This document shows, piece after piece, positions 31,765 through 40,829 of a stretch of DNA of 42,024 bases. The stretch lies in contig JAIXPW010000143.1 in NCBI GenBank assembly GCA_027485995.1, positions 1-42,024 on the forward strand, in the 5' to 3' direction. Position 1 is the first letter of the stretch; each line of letters starts with the position of its first letter. This stretch comes from Verrucomicrobiaceae bacterium (lineage in GTDB: Bacteria; Verrucomicrobiota; Verrucomicrobiia; Verrucomicrobiales; Akkermansiaceae). Below the pieces are notes generated by a model. It made no database searches. It was not told the origin of the DNA and saw nothing but the letters and a program-made list of their open reading frames with translations. The translations under genes and the position numbers were made by a program.

Positions 31765-34059
31765 TTAGACGAGCTTGGCCAGATCGGATGACAAGGGCAC
31801 CACGCTGCTGACGGAGGACTGGAAGAAGTCCACCTTGCCGGTGCCGATGTCGTAAAGGCAGCCGACGATCACGATTTTCCCTTCAAACACGAGTTGATCG
31901 AGGGTGCTGCTGCGCTCACGGATCACTTTCATGGTCCGGAGCACGTTAACGCGTGAGACTTCATTGGCGTAGGCAGCTTTCTCGCCATCCTTCCAAGCGT
32001 CCGCTGTCTTGAGGGTGCTGGGGTCGATCGACAGCTGGATCTCTTCGATCAGGCCATCCAGATTGACGCATCCGGTGGCTTCAGAGGCACGTTTTTTTGC
32101 GGCCAGGAGGTCCACAGCGGCGTTCACGGCACCGCAAGAGGTGTGGCCCATGACCAGGATCAGCTTGGCCCCGGCGACGGCACAGGCGTACTCCATGCTG
32201 CCGAGAACCTTGCTGCGGGCGATGTTCCCTGCCACACGGGCACTGAAAATGTCACCGAGACCCAGGTCGAACACGATTTCCGCAGGGGCGCGGGAGTCGA
32301 TGCAACTCAGCACCACGGCCATCGGAAACTGGCCGGACGATGTCGCCGCCACTTGTCGGCCCAGATCCCGGGCAAGGCGCTGTCCGGAGACGAAGCGTTC
32401 ATTGCCGTCCCGGAAAATCTTCAGCACGCGCTCCGGGGTGAGCTCCAACTGAAGTTCCCGGCTGCTGAAATCGACAAACTGGATGTTGTCCACAATCTGG
32501 ATGTATTTGTCGCGGAATCCCTTCAGGCTGAGCGTGATGTCGAGTGCTTTCGAAGTGGTGTCCCGGAAGTCCGTGATGAGATCGAGGACGTCCGGATCGA
32601 TGTAGTCGGTGTTCTCGGCGTCCAGAAGGACGTGACCACCCCGTGGAATGTCACGAAGGGCGGCCTCCAGGGACGCCCGGCTGAGGAAGCTGACCTGGTT
32701 GGCGAGGATGATGTGCATCACGTCACCAGTGGCATGCTTCTCCATGATCCGGCGGAGTGGCCGGCGGGCGTTGTTGTGGAGCACGAATCCGATCGACACC
32801 GCGAGTCCGATCAGCACCCCGATCAGCAGGTCGGTGAAAACAATGGCGAAGACCGTGATGATGAAGGGAAGGAACTGCTTCTTGCCCTCTCCCCACATCT
32901 GCTTCAACAGCTTCGGGCTGGCCAGCTTGAGGCCCGTCATCAGGAGGATCGCCGCGAGGGCGGAAAGGGGGATCAGGTTGAGGATTCCAGGCATGAACAC
33001 CACACAGCTGAGAAGAAGAACGCCGTGAAAGATGGCGCTGATCTTGGTCTCTGCCTTGGCTCCGATGTTGACGCTGCTGCGCACGATCACGCTGGTCATG
33101 GGCAGGCCGCCGATGAGGCCGGCGAGGATGTTGCCCAGGCCTTGGGCGACCAGTTCGCGATTGGGCGGAGTGATGCGCTGCTTCGGGTCGATCTTGTCAA
33201 CCGCCTCGATGTTGAGAAGGGTCTCGATGGAGGCGACGATGGCGATGGTGAAGGCGGCCAGATAAACCGCCGAATTGCCGAGGATCTCCCACTTTGGGAA
33301 AATCAGGGCCGACTTCATGAAGTCCATCGGACCGCTCGTGACCGGAACCGCCACCAGGTGACTGGATTCGATGACCCACATCCCGCCGAATGACCTGAAG
33401 AGTTGGCTGACAGCGACTCCCAGCAGGACGACCACCAGCGGAGCCGGGACGGGCAACTTCTTGAGGAACTTGACCTTGTCCCAGACGACGATGGTGGCGA
33501 TCGAAAGGAAGCCGATCAGCATGGCCCCGGGATGGATGTAGGAGAGTGCTCTCGAGAGTTCGGAAAACGTGTTTTCGCCATCGGCCTGCCGGAAGGTCTT
33601 GTCTCCCATCGGATCGGCATCGAACCCGACGAGGTGGGGGATTTGCTTGAGGATCAGGATCACACCGATGGCGGCGAGGAGGCCCTTGATGACGCTGACC
33701 GGAATGAATGAGGCGATGAAGCCGGCACGGGAGATGCCCAGGATCACCTGGAACGCCCCGGCGAGAACGACGGCGACGAGAAAGGCCTCGAAGCTGCCGA
33801 GGTTGGCGATCTGGACGGCCACCACGGCAGTGAGGCCTGCTGCCGGCCCGCTGACACTGGTGTGGGAGCCGCTTAGAATTCCGACCACAATGCCACCGAG
33901 GATGCCGGCGATCAGGCCGGAGATCGGTGGCGCGTTTGATGCCAGGGCGACTCCCAGACAGAGGGGAAGGGCGACGAGGAAAACCACGAGACCGGCGACC
34001 AAATCCTTGGAAAAGTTTCCAGATGAAGGCTGGGCTGGGAGGGAATTGGGTCGGTTCAT
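31765..34059 (-). CDS. SulP-family transporter fused to STAS and beta-carbonic anhydrase
   Basis: The 764-residue protein has about 12 membrane segments of the SulP/SLC26 family (DLVAGLVVFLVALPLCLGVA, GSHTSVSGPAAGLTAVV, PMTSVIVRSSVNIGA). A STAS domain (HIILANQVSFLSRASLEAA ... GGHVLLDAENTDYIDPDVL) and a C-terminal beta-carbonic anhydrase follow. Zinc ligands are visible in VVLSCIDSRAPAEIV (Cys near 583, Asp/Arg dyad) and MGHTSCGAVN (His and Cys near 637-641). The fusion suggests bicarbonate uptake or export coupled to CO2 hydration. The start at 34059 (MNRPNSLPAQPSSGNFSKDL) fits the family; the ATG at 34113 is unlikely. The 280-bp gap to the divergent TPR gene should hold both promoters. Confidence 0.9.
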   Translation of the reverse strand: MNRPNSLPAQPSSGNFSKDLVAGLVVFLVALPLCLGVALASNAPPISGLIAGILGGIVVGILSGSHTSVSGPAAGLTAVVAVQIANLGSFEAFLVAVVLAGAFQVILGISRAGFIASFIPVSVIKGLLAAIGVILILKQIPHLVGFDADPMGDKTFRQADGENTFSELSRALSYIHPGAMLIGFLSIATIVVWDKVKFLKKLPVPAPLVVVLLGVAVSQLFRSFGGMWVIESSHLVAVPVTSGPMDFMKSALIFPKWEILGNSAVYLAAFTIAIVASIETLLNIEAVDKIDPKQRITPPNRELVAQGLGNILAGLIGGLPMTSVIVRSSVNIGAKAETKISAIFHGVLLLSCVVFMPGILNLIPLSALAAILLMTGLKLASPKLLKQMWGEGKKQFLPFIITVFAIVFTDLLIGVLIGLAVSIGFVLHNNARRPLRRIMEKHATGDVMHIILANQVSFLSRASLEAALRDIPRGGHVLLDAENTDYIDPDVLDLITDFRDTTSKALDITLSLKGFRDKYIQIVDNIQFVDFSSRELQLELTPERVLKIFRDGNERFVSGQRLARDLGRQVAATSSGQFPMAVVLSCIDSRAPAEIVFDLGLGDIFSARVAGNIARSKVLGSMEYACAVAGAKLILVMGHTSCGAVNAAVDLLAAKKRASEATGCVNLDGLIEEIQLSIDPSTLKTADAWKDGEKAAYANEVSRVNVLRTMKVIRERSSTLDQLVFEGKIVIVGCLYDIGTGKVDFFQSSVSSVVPLSSDLAKLV

Positions 34060-34338
34060 GCGTAATTCAGAGAGTGCAGACGAGCTGGTTTTGGACAGGC
34101 ATCGAAGCGCCATCTACCAAAAGCGCCCAAATAAAATGTCACCCCACATGGAACGTTTTCATCAAGTGGAAAATTTTTCCAAGATTCCAACCGTCGGACG
34201 TTTCCGGCTCCCCCAAGGTTCAAACAAGGGCAGTTCCAGTTGATCGCACGAACTGCGGGAACTTCGAAGTTGTCGGGAATCCAGGTGGAGGCTATTCTCG
34301 GTCACTGATCGCGCTCCGGCCACGCGACCTCATACCCC

Positions 34339-35715
34339 ATGCATGTCCACCGTTTGCTGCATGTGATCCGCATCAGCCTCAGCGCAGGTTGTTTTTTCGC
34401 AGTGGCAGCCGCCCAGGACCTTGATGAGCTGAGCTCACTGGTCCCGGAATCGTTGGCCGCGATGAAGGCGGAAAAATGGGAGGACGCTCTCGGGTTGCTG
34501 ACCAAGACCACGGCGATGAGGCCGGAAGAGGCATCGCGGGTTTTCGGCCCCCAGTATGGTGTGGTCTGGTATCGCCGGGGTATTTGTGAAATGAAGCTGA
34601 AACGCTGGGATGAGGCGATCCGCTCGTTCGAAACCTGTTATCGGGACTATCCGAACAGGGGGCCATCAGGAGGCAACATTTACCAGACGAAGGCGCTTCT
34701 GAAATGGGGCGAATCCGCCGTTGGCGCGAAGCGGTGGGAGATCGCGATCTCACGCTTCCGCAAGTTCCTCGTGGAAAGGGACAAAACACGCGACAAGTTC
34801 CAACCCGGCGGCTTCTACGTCACGCTGGGAGCGTGTCACTTTCGGCTCGGCCAGATCCCGGAAGGAAACGAACAGCTCGAGATCGCGATTCGGAATCGCG
34901 AGACCTTTCCGACCACTCCCGATCAGATCGTCGCCGGAATCCAGGCACTGGTGGCGGCGGCCATCGAGGGGAAAAACGAAGCTGCCCTCCTCGATTTCAT
35001 TTCGAGCAATCAGTCCGCCCTGAGTTTCGAGCCGCAGCACGCCCTTGCCTACGCGACGGTTTATCTGAAGCTCGCCTCGGACGCAGGTGCCTCCGGCATG
35101 CACCAGGCGGCCTTGGCGCTCTACCAACTGGTAATCGATCCGGAGAGGGCGGCCACTGAGCTCAAGGGGCGTCTGGATTCCTCTGGAGCCAAACCGCCGG
35201 AGCTCGCCGCCACGCTCAGGCAGCTTGAGGAAAACTCCCGCAGCGAAACTCCGATCGGGCTGCTGAAGCTTGCCGGATGGGCATCCTCCCAGGAGGCCTT
35301 GGGGAATCGGCAACTGGCTTGCGAGGCGAGGGAACGCATCGTCCGCGACTACCCCGATTCGACCTTGAGTGAGGAAAACCTCCTCCGCCTGACGTCAATC
35401 CGGGTCGGCGTGGCTCAGGCCGCAGAGCGGGAAGGCAGGATTGAGGAGGCGATTTCCGGCTTCGAGAAGGCATGGTTGGAGGGAAGGGGGCGCGACGTGG
35501 CAGTGGCGACAAAGCGCTGGATGGAGCTGGTTTGGAACCGGAATCTTGCTGGGGATCGTCTGTCGGCCTGCCGCGGAGGACTCTCCTACCTGGAGGCCAC
35601 CAAGGAGCAGGAAGTGGAAATGTCAGAGCAAGACCGGTCGGCGCGTGATGAGGTGGCAAGGCTGGTCAGGAGCTTCCAGGCAAGACTGACGGCGAAGGTG
35701 GAGCCGGCCCCCTGA
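34339..35715 (+). CDS. Secreted TPR-repeat protein
   Basis: The 458-residue protein has a signal peptide (LLHVIRISLSAGCFFAVAAA) and degenerate TPR units: MKAEKWEDALGLLTKTTAMR, YRRGICEMKLKRWDEAIRSF, LLKWGESAVGAKRWEIAISR and ACHFRLGQIPEGNEQLEIAI in the first half, with further helical repeats to the C-terminus. No enzymatic motif is seen. TPR proteins scaffold envelope complexes. It lies 53 bp upstream of xerC on the same strand and may be co-transcribed with it. Confidence 0.75.
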   Translation: MHVHRLLHVIRISLSAGCFFAVAAAQDLDELSSLVPESLAAMKAEKWEDALGLLTKTTAMRPEEASRVFGPQYGVVWYRRGICEMKLKRWDEAIRSFETCYRDYPNRGPSGGNIYQTKALLKWGESAVGAKRWEIAISRFRKFLVERDKTRDKFQPGGFYVTLGACHFRLGQIPEGNEQLEIAIRNRETFPTTPDQIVAGIQALVAAAIEGKNEAALLDFISSNQSALSFEPQHALAYATVYLKLASDAGASGMHQAALALYQLVIDPERAATELKGRLDSSGAKPPELAATLRQLEENSRSETPIGLLKLAGWASSQEALGNRQLACEARERIVRDYPDSTLSEENLLRLTSIRVGVAQAAEREGRIEEAISGFEKAWLEGRGRDVAVATKRWMELVWNRNLAGDRLSACRGGLSYLEATKEQEVEMSEQDRSARDEVARLVRSFQARLTAKVEPAP

Positions 35716-35768
35716 GAGGACGGGTTCGTTCTTGGTTTCCACTAGGATCTTGGGTTGAATCTGCAGCC

Positions 35769-36659
35769 ATGGTGGAGACGCTCGAAAAGGATTTCCTACG
35801 CTTTCTGGAAGTGGAGAAGAGCGCGTCGCCGCGCACCACCCGCAACTATGGTGAGGCCCTGCGTGCGTTTCGGGAATCCCGTGGGGAGGCCTTTCCAGGT
35901 TGGAGGAACTGTGGAGTGGACCATTTCAGGGACTACCTGTTCGCCCTGATGAAGCAGGATCTGAAGCGCTCGACCATCCGTCTGCGTTTTTCAGCCATGC
36001 GATCGTTCTACAAGTTCCTCGTTCACCGTCGCGGCTTGGAATCGAGCCCGGTGGCCCTGGTGGAACTGCCGAAGTCGGCCCGCACCTTGCCTGTGGTGCT
36101 GAATCTCAGCCAGATGGAGGAACTCCTTGCCCTTCCGCTCAAGCTACCGCTGCAGAAACAGACCGCGGCCTGGATTCCAGTGCGCGATGCGGCGATCCTG
36201 GAACTCTTCTATTCCTGCGGCTTGCGAATTTCTGAGCTCACGGGACTGGATGTCGGCGATGTTGACTTCACCACGGAGACCCTGCGCGTGACCGGAAAGG
36301 GATCAAAGGAGAGAATGGTCCCGATCGGCGGACCCGCCCTTTCCTCGCTCCAACGATATCGGCAATCGGCGGTGGTGACCTCCGGTCCGCTTTTTCTCAG
36401 CAAGCGCCGCACCCGAATCACCCAGCAGGCCATCGACCTCCTGCTCAAAAAGTATCTCAAGCACAGCTCGATCCCGTTTGTGATCAGTCCCCACAAGCTG
36501 CGGCACACCTTCGCCACCCACCTGCTCGATGCGGGGGCCGACCTCCGCTCGGTCCAGGAACTGCTCGGGCACAGTTCGCTGTCGACCACCCAGATCTACA
36601 CCCACGTGACCCGGGAAAGGCTCAGGCAGGCCTACGATCAGGCGCATCCGCGAGCTTGA
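35769..36659 (+). CDS. XerC/XerD-type tyrosine recombinase
   Basis: The 296-residue protein fits chromosomal Xer recombinases: a SAM-like N-terminal domain (FLRFLEVEKSASPRTTRNYG) and a catalytic domain with all active-site residues, R in SCGLRISELTGLDVGD, K in GKGSKERMVPIG, HKLRHTFATHLL, LGHSSLSTTQIYTHV with the nucleophile Tyr. It has the usual length and lies in chromosomal context, unlike the island integrase, so it most likely resolves chromosome dimers at dif. Whether it is XerC or XerD is not decided. Confidence 0.88.
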   Translation: MVETLEKDFLRFLEVEKSASPRTTRNYGEALRAFRESRGEAFPGWRNCGVDHFRDYLFALMKQDLKRSTIRLRFSAMRSFYKFLVHRRGLESSPVALVELPKSARTLPVVLNLSQMEELLALPLKLPLQKQTAAWIPVRDAAILELFYSCGLRISELTGLDVGDVDFTTETLRVTGKGSKERMVPIGGPALSSLQRYRQSAVVTSGPLFLSKRRTRITQQAIDLLLKKYLKHSSIPFVISPHKLRHTFATHLLDAGADLRSVQELLGHSSLSTTQIYTHVTRERLRQAYDQAHPRA

Positions 36660-36695
36660 TGGCGTCCACGGAGTCCGACCCAAGGGTACAAAAAA

Positions 36696-36721
36696 GGGGC
36701 GGTCGCTTTCACGACCGCCCC
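36696..36721 (-). terminator. Strong intrinsic terminator between xer gene and porin gene
   Basis: GGGGCGGTCG (36696-36705) and CGACCGCCCC (36712-36721) form a perfect 10-bp stem with a 6-nt loop. On the minus strand it is followed by TTTTTTGTA, so it terminates the minus-strand porin gene; it may also stop the xer transcript. Confidence 0.85.
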
Positions 36722-36767
36722 AGAATGTTGGTGAGGTGCAACTTCAAGGAAGTCGCATTCGCCGGAC

Positions 36768-37577
36768 TTAGAACTTCACGGCAACCTTCACGCCACCGAA
36801 GAACTGGTCGCGCTGCGGAGCTGGAGGTGCGCCGAGGTTGAACTTGCTGTTCAGAGGGTTGCCATCGACGCCTTCAAGGGCGGAACCCTGGAAGGAGTAG
36901 GCAACGTAGGGCGAAACGGTCACGGAGTCCGAAGCCTTGACGTTGAAGGTCAGGCTCAGGGTGGTGTGCTGAATCTGGCCTTCTTCGAAGGCGTAGCCAG
37001 CGCGGGCGGCGGTAACAAGATCGACGCACTCATGGAGCTTGAAGGTCTTGTCGAGGGCGAGCTCGCTGTAGCCATTGTTGTCGCCTTCCACGTCCCAGTA
37101 GTAGGTCACGGCGCCGTTGACGCCCCAGATGAGCTCGCGGCTGAGGCCGAAGTAGAGCTCAGCGAAGTCGTCGATCAGGCGAACATCGTTGCCGAGGATC
37201 TGCACGTCGGTGCCGAGGAACTGGTAACGGATGTAGCCGACATAAGCGGTGGCGAATCCGAGGTCCTTGGAGGCCTCAACGTAGAGGTCGAGTTCGTCAT
37301 AGCCATCCGGAAGCTGGACCGGACCGGCGTTGCCGACGTGACCGTCCTGGATCGAGGCGTACCAGAGGCCGCCGCTGAAGTCGACGCCGTTCCACGTGGT
37401 GGTGAAATCGGCACCCGCTTCGACCACGTCAGAACCACGGTCAAAACCGCGGAAGATGTAGTCGGTGTTGTAGCCGAGGCCAAGCTGACCTTCGATTTCT
37501 GTTGCCGAGGCATTGCCGGCCACAAGGGCGGAGGCAGCGGCCAGGGCGCCAATGGTTTTGCTGTAGTTGCGAATCAT
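36768..37577 (-). CDS. TorF-like outer-membrane porin, divergent from amtB
   Basis: The 269-residue protein has a signal peptide (about 1-25, cut near ASA) and a beta-barrel pattern ending VKVAVKF. The string GYNTDYIFRGFDRGSD matches the Y-x-FRG start of TorF/Gcw_chp putative porins. In Proteobacteria genes of this type often accompany glnK-amtB. Here it is divergent from the ammonium transporter, suggesting a role in passage of nitrogen compounds across the outer membrane; this is an inference. The start at 37577 begins the signal peptide. Confidence 0.75.
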   Translation of the reverse strand: MIRNYSKTIGALAAASALVAGNASATEIEGQLGLGYNTDYIFRGFDRGSDVVEAGADFTTTWNGVDFSGGLWYASIQDGHVGNAGPVQLPDGYDELDLYVEASKDLGFATAYVGYIRYQFLGTDVQILGNDVRLIDDFAELYFGLSRELIWGVNGAVTYYWDVEGDNNGYSELALDKTFKLHECVDLVTAARAGYAFEEGQIQHTTLSLTFNVKASDSVTVSPYVAYSFQGSALEGVDGNPLNSKFNLGAPPAPQRDQFFGGVKVAVKF

Positions 37578-37874
37578 GGTTTCTGTGTTTGGTTGCTGCT
37601 GCCTTTCCTTACCGGACCGCGTGGCGGCTTTTGGGGAAAAGCATGACAAGCTCGAAGTCCCGCCTGCTGGAGGCCTGCGAGAACGAACCGTTCGGAAAAG
37701 TTTCTAACTTTGCTTAAGGGTTTTGTCCAGCAGGGATTCAGCAGCGGTCAATCTGCTCGCTTGGGGATTAGAGAGCGCGGCGGATTCTTGGCAAGACTGA
37801 AACAGAGGATTTTTGCGGGGAAAAGGGCGGTCCTACTTCGAATGGCGAGGTAGGAAACCAGAGGATTTTGAGAT

Positions 37875-37890
37875 TGGCACGGTGCTTGCT
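37875..37890 (+). promoter_or_regulatory. Sigma-54 (RpoN) promoter of amtB
   Basis: TGGCAC-GGTGC-TTGCT is an exact match to the -24/-12 consensus TGGCAC-N5-TTGCW, with GG at 37876-37877 and GC at 37888-37889 exactly 10 bp apart. Transcription would start near 37901, about 63 bp before the amtB ATG. The rest of the 386-bp divergent gap (37578-37963) shows no gene and should hold activator sites and the porin promoter. Confidence 0.8.
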
Positions 37891-37963
37891 GTTGGACGCT
37901 TGCCGCTGCGTGGCCATGGAAGCCCGCGGTCAACGGCGAACCATCCGACCCAACCTGACCATC

Positions 37964-39514
37964 ATGATTCGAACACACTTCCGAAAATTGTCGGCAGTCC
38001 TGGCCGCTGCGATTGCGCTCGCGGCCATCCCACTGGCCAATTCCGCATACGCCCAGGAGACCCCTGCTCCCGCACCGGCTGCGGAAGCGCCAGCTGAGCC
38101 AGCGGCAGCTCCAGCCGAGCCTTCACCTGCCGACGTGGCGAAGGACACCTTGGCCTACTTCAACAACGTGGCACCGACCGGCCCGCTCTCAGGACTTCCA
38201 GGTCCGGGTCACAACGGGTTTCTCATGGTGTGCGCGGCATTGGTTCTTTTCATGACGCTGCCCGGTCTCGCTCTTTTCTATGGTGGCTTGGTTCGTCAAA
38301 AGAACGTCCTCTCCGTCATGGCCCAGTGTCTGGGCCTGGCAGGGATGGTGACGATCATGTGGTATATCTTCGGCTACTCAATGGTCTTCGGCGAGCACCC
38401 TGCGGAGGGAGCTCCGAGCTGGGCGGGCATTTTCGGTGACTTTGGAAAGTATGCTTTCCTCAAGGACGTCGGCGGAGCACCCAACACCAACTACACCGCC
38501 TGGCCCTCCCACAGCACCTTCGCGATGTATCAGCTGATGTTCGCGATCATCACGCCGGCGCTCATTGTCGGTGCCATCGCTGAGCGAATGAAGTTCGCCG
38601 CCATCATGGCCTTCTGCGCAATCTGGATGGTTGCGGTTTACTTCCCGATGGCCCACATGGTCTGGGGCTTCGACGGCGTGTTCAACGGAGTTTGGAACGG
38701 CGGCGCGAAGATCCCAAGCATCGACTTTGCCGGTGGAACCGTGGTCCACATGACTTCAGGCTGGTCCGCCCTGATCCTCTGCCTCCTTCTCGGCAAGCGT
38801 CGCGGTTTCGGCAAGGTGCCGATGCAGCCTCACAGCCTTGTTCTTTGCATGGTCGGCACCGGAATGCTCTGGGTTGGCTGGTATGGATTCAATGCCGGTT
38901 CGGCGCTCGCCGCTGACGGCTTGGCCTCCCAGGCCTTCATGACCACCACCCTTGCCGCAGCAGTTGCCGCCTTCAGCTGGGGTCTTATCGAGAGGCTCTT
39001 CAAGGGCAAGGTCAGCGTCCTTGGCCTCTGCTCGGGTGCCGTTGCAGGCCTCGTGGTGATCACCCCTGGTGCCGGATTCGTCACTGCAAGCTCCGCAGTC
39101 ATCATCGGTGTGCTCGCAGCTGTGGTTCCTTACTTCTTCTGCACGGTCGTCAAATCGAAACTCGGTTACGATGACTCACTCGACACCTTCGGGATCCACG
39201 GTGTCGGCGGCACGCTTGGCGCACTCCTCACGGCCGTCTTCGCTGATTGCAAAGTCAATCCCAACCTGGTGAGCGACGCCTATGCCAAGGTGAATGGCAT
39301 GCAAGCCATGTTCAATCTCGAAACCGGCAAGGCATCCAGTGCCCTTCTGGTGAATCATGTCAAAGTGGTGGTCATCACCATCGTCCTCTCGACGGTTGCC
39401 ACCGCTGTCATCGGTCTTGTGGTCAAGCTTGTCATCGGCCTCCGTCCAACCGAGGAAGTCGAAGAGTCCGGCCTTGACCTTTCCGAGCACGGCGAAGGCG
39501 GCTACGAGCACTGA
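37964..39514 (+). CDS. amtB: Ammonium transporter (Amt/MEP/Rh family)
   Basis: The 516-residue protein has a signal-like N-terminus, a periplasmic linker rich in A, P and E (to about residue 55), and the eleven-helix Amt core: FYGGLVRQKNVLSVMAQ, MWYIFGYSMVFGE, AIITPALIVGAIAERMKF, TVVHMTSGWSAL (first pore His) and TFGIHGVGGTLGALL (second pore His). It passes ammonium/ammonia into the cell. The start at 37964 gives a normal signal peptide; the ATG at 37868 lies before the sigma-54 promoter and can be excluded. No glnK gene is adjacent, which is unusual. A hairpin terminator follows. Confidence 0.93.
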   Translation: MIRTHFRKLSAVLAAAIALAAIPLANSAYAQETPAPAPAAEAPAEPAAAPAEPSPADVAKDTLAYFNNVAPTGPLSGLPGPGHNGFLMVCAALVLFMTLPGLALFYGGLVRQKNVLSVMAQCLGLAGMVTIMWYIFGYSMVFGEHPAEGAPSWAGIFGDFGKYAFLKDVGGAPNTNYTAWPSHSTFAMYQLMFAIITPALIVGAIAERMKFAAIMAFCAIWMVAVYFPMAHMVWGFDGVFNGVWNGGAKIPSIDFAGGTVVHMTSGWSALILCLLLGKRRGFGKVPMQPHSLVLCMVGTGMLWVGWYGFNAGSALAADGLASQAFMTTTLAAAVAAFSWGLIERLFKGKVSVLGLCSGAVAGLVVITPGAGFVTASSAVIIGVLAAVVPYFFCTVVKSKLGYDDSLDTFGIHGVGGTLGALLTAVFADCKVNPNLVSDAYAKVNGMQAMFNLETGKASSALLVNHVKVVVITIVLSTVATAVIGLVVKLVIGLRPTEEVEESGLDLSEHGEGGYEH

Positions 39515-39540
39515 TTTTCAGACTGCTCTCATCCTACCCC

Positions 39541-39570
39541 AAGGGCGGCCTGCGAAAGCGGGCCGCCCTT
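39541..39570 (+). terminator. amtB terminator
   Basis: AAGGGCGGCC (39541-39550) and GGCCGCCCTT (39561-39570) form a perfect 10-bp stem around a 10-nt loop, followed by TTCGTTT. It separates amtB from the next three genes. Confidence 0.8.
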
Positions 39571-39605
39571 TTCGTTTGCATCGGATGTCGGTTCCCGCTC
39601 CCGTC

Positions 39606-40046
39606 ATGACCGTGCGACCGCTCACCCGCATCCTCACCGTCGCCCTCGTGCTGGTTTCGGCTTTCGCCGCTTGGTCGTGGTTCCGACCCTACGAGTGGCA
39701 ATCGGATCCGGCCGCGCGCTTCAAGATCAAGCAGGTCCGCGTGATCCGGGATCATTCGAACTACTGGGTCGATGTTTCCCTCAAGGGAGCCAATCACGAC
39801 CTCGAGAAGCGGGTTCACCTCGAAAGCGCCGATGGACGTTTGCTCGAACCGGCTGATACCGGCCTGTCCGGTGAGGATGGAAAGGGCATCACCGACCTGT
39901 GGTTCCGCTTCTGGCTGGATGCCCGCGACTTCAACGGCCCCTTGAAGCTGAGGCTGAATGACGGTCGCCTGATGGTCCGATCCGGTTCCGGAGCGCCAGT
40001 CATGGAATCGGGCGAAAGCAAGGTTCTCAACTCCAATTCCTGGTGA
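39606..40046 (+). CDS. Small membrane-anchored or exported hypothetical protein
   Basis: The 146-residue protein has an N-terminal hydrophobic segment (RILTVALVLVSAFAAWSWF) and a soluble beta-rich part (RVIRDHSNYWVDVSLKG ... WFRFWLDARDFNGPLKLRLN). I do not recognise the family. The ATG at 39585, just after the amtB terminator, is an equally possible start and would add seven residues. Its stop is three bases before the coaX start, so it is probably co-transcribed with coaX. Confidence 0.65.
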   Translation: MTVRPLTRILTVALVLVSAFAAWSWFRPYEWQSDPAARFKIKQVRVIRDHSNYWVDVSLKGANHDLEKRVHLESADGRLLEPADTGLSGEDGKGITDLWFRFWLDARDFNGPLKLRLNDGRLMVRSGSGAPVMESGESKVLNSNSW

Positions 40047-40049
40047 CGG

Positions 40050-40787
40050 ATGCCCTGGCTGCTTGTCGACAACTCGAACACCCGCACGAAGTTCGCCCTG
40101 GGCGATGACTCCGGGCTACTCGAATGGCGTGGCGTGATTCCGACGCCTGATGTGACCGAAGAATCGCTCTCCAAACTGCTCGGGCCACTCGATTTCAACG
40201 CTTCACTCATCGGTTCGGTCGTTCCCGCCAAATCTGCCATCCTGTCGTCGTTTCTCGAAAAAATCGGGCCCGTCCACCGACTCGGGGCCGCGAGCCCGCT
40301 TGGCATCGGCATCGACTACCCCTTCCCGGAGCAGATCGGTGCAGACCGGCTCGCCAATGCCGTCGGAGTCCATCACCGGCACGGCTCGCCGGCCATCGTG
40401 ATCGATTTCGGCACTGCCGTGACTTTCGACGTCGTGACGAGCGCCCCAGCTTATGCCGGCGGCGTCATCGCGCCCGGGCTCGGATCGATGAGCGGCTATC
40501 TCACCCGTCGCACCGCCTTGCTGCCAGAGTTCGATCTGGCCGAACCTACCTCCGCCATCGGGAAATCCACCATCCACGCGATGCAGGCCGGCGCGGTCTT
40601 CGGCTATCGCGGGCTGGTGCGGGAAATCCTCGCCAAGCTGATGGCCGAGCTCCCGGGAACGCCCCACATCGTTGCCACCGGAGGCGATGCCGCTCTCATC
40701 GCTCGCGGTGTCCCCGAGATCCAGGCGGTCGATCCCGACCTCACCCTCGATGGCCTCCGTCTGGTCGCGGCCCGCGTCTTTGCCTGA
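40050..40787 (+). CDS. coaX: Type III pantothenate kinase
   Basis: The 245-residue protein shows the CoaX (ASKHA-fold) motifs: an N-terminal phosphate loop VDNSNTRTKFA (the usual D-x-G-N-T has Ser for Gly), IGADRLANAVG, IVIDFGTAVTFDVV, GGVIAPGLGSMSGYLTRRTA and a C-terminal GLRLVAARVF. It phosphorylates pantothenate, the first step of CoA synthesis. Length is typical, and it lies tightly between the membrane protein gene and the ROK kinase gene. Confidence 0.88.
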   Translation: MPWLLVDNSNTRTKFALGDDSGLLEWRGVIPTPDVTEESLSKLLGPLDFNASLIGSVVPAKSAILSSFLEKIGPVHRLGAASPLGIGIDYPFPEQIGADRLANAVGVHHRHGSPAIVIDFGTAVTFDVVTSAPAYAGGVIAPGLGSMSGYLTRRTALLPEFDLAEPTSAIGKSTIHAMQAGAVFGYRGLVREILAKLMAELPGTPHIVATGGDAALIARGVPEIQAVDPDLTLDGLRLVAARVFA

Positions 40788-40829
40788 AAAAGGCGTGCGA
40801 TTCCCCGCAGGCGCGGGCAGTCTCCGCGC

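Noticed and set aside
37868..37963. Upstream ATG for amtB at 37868
   Set aside because: It lies before the sigma-54 promoter, so it cannot be in the transcript; the signal peptide starts at 37964.
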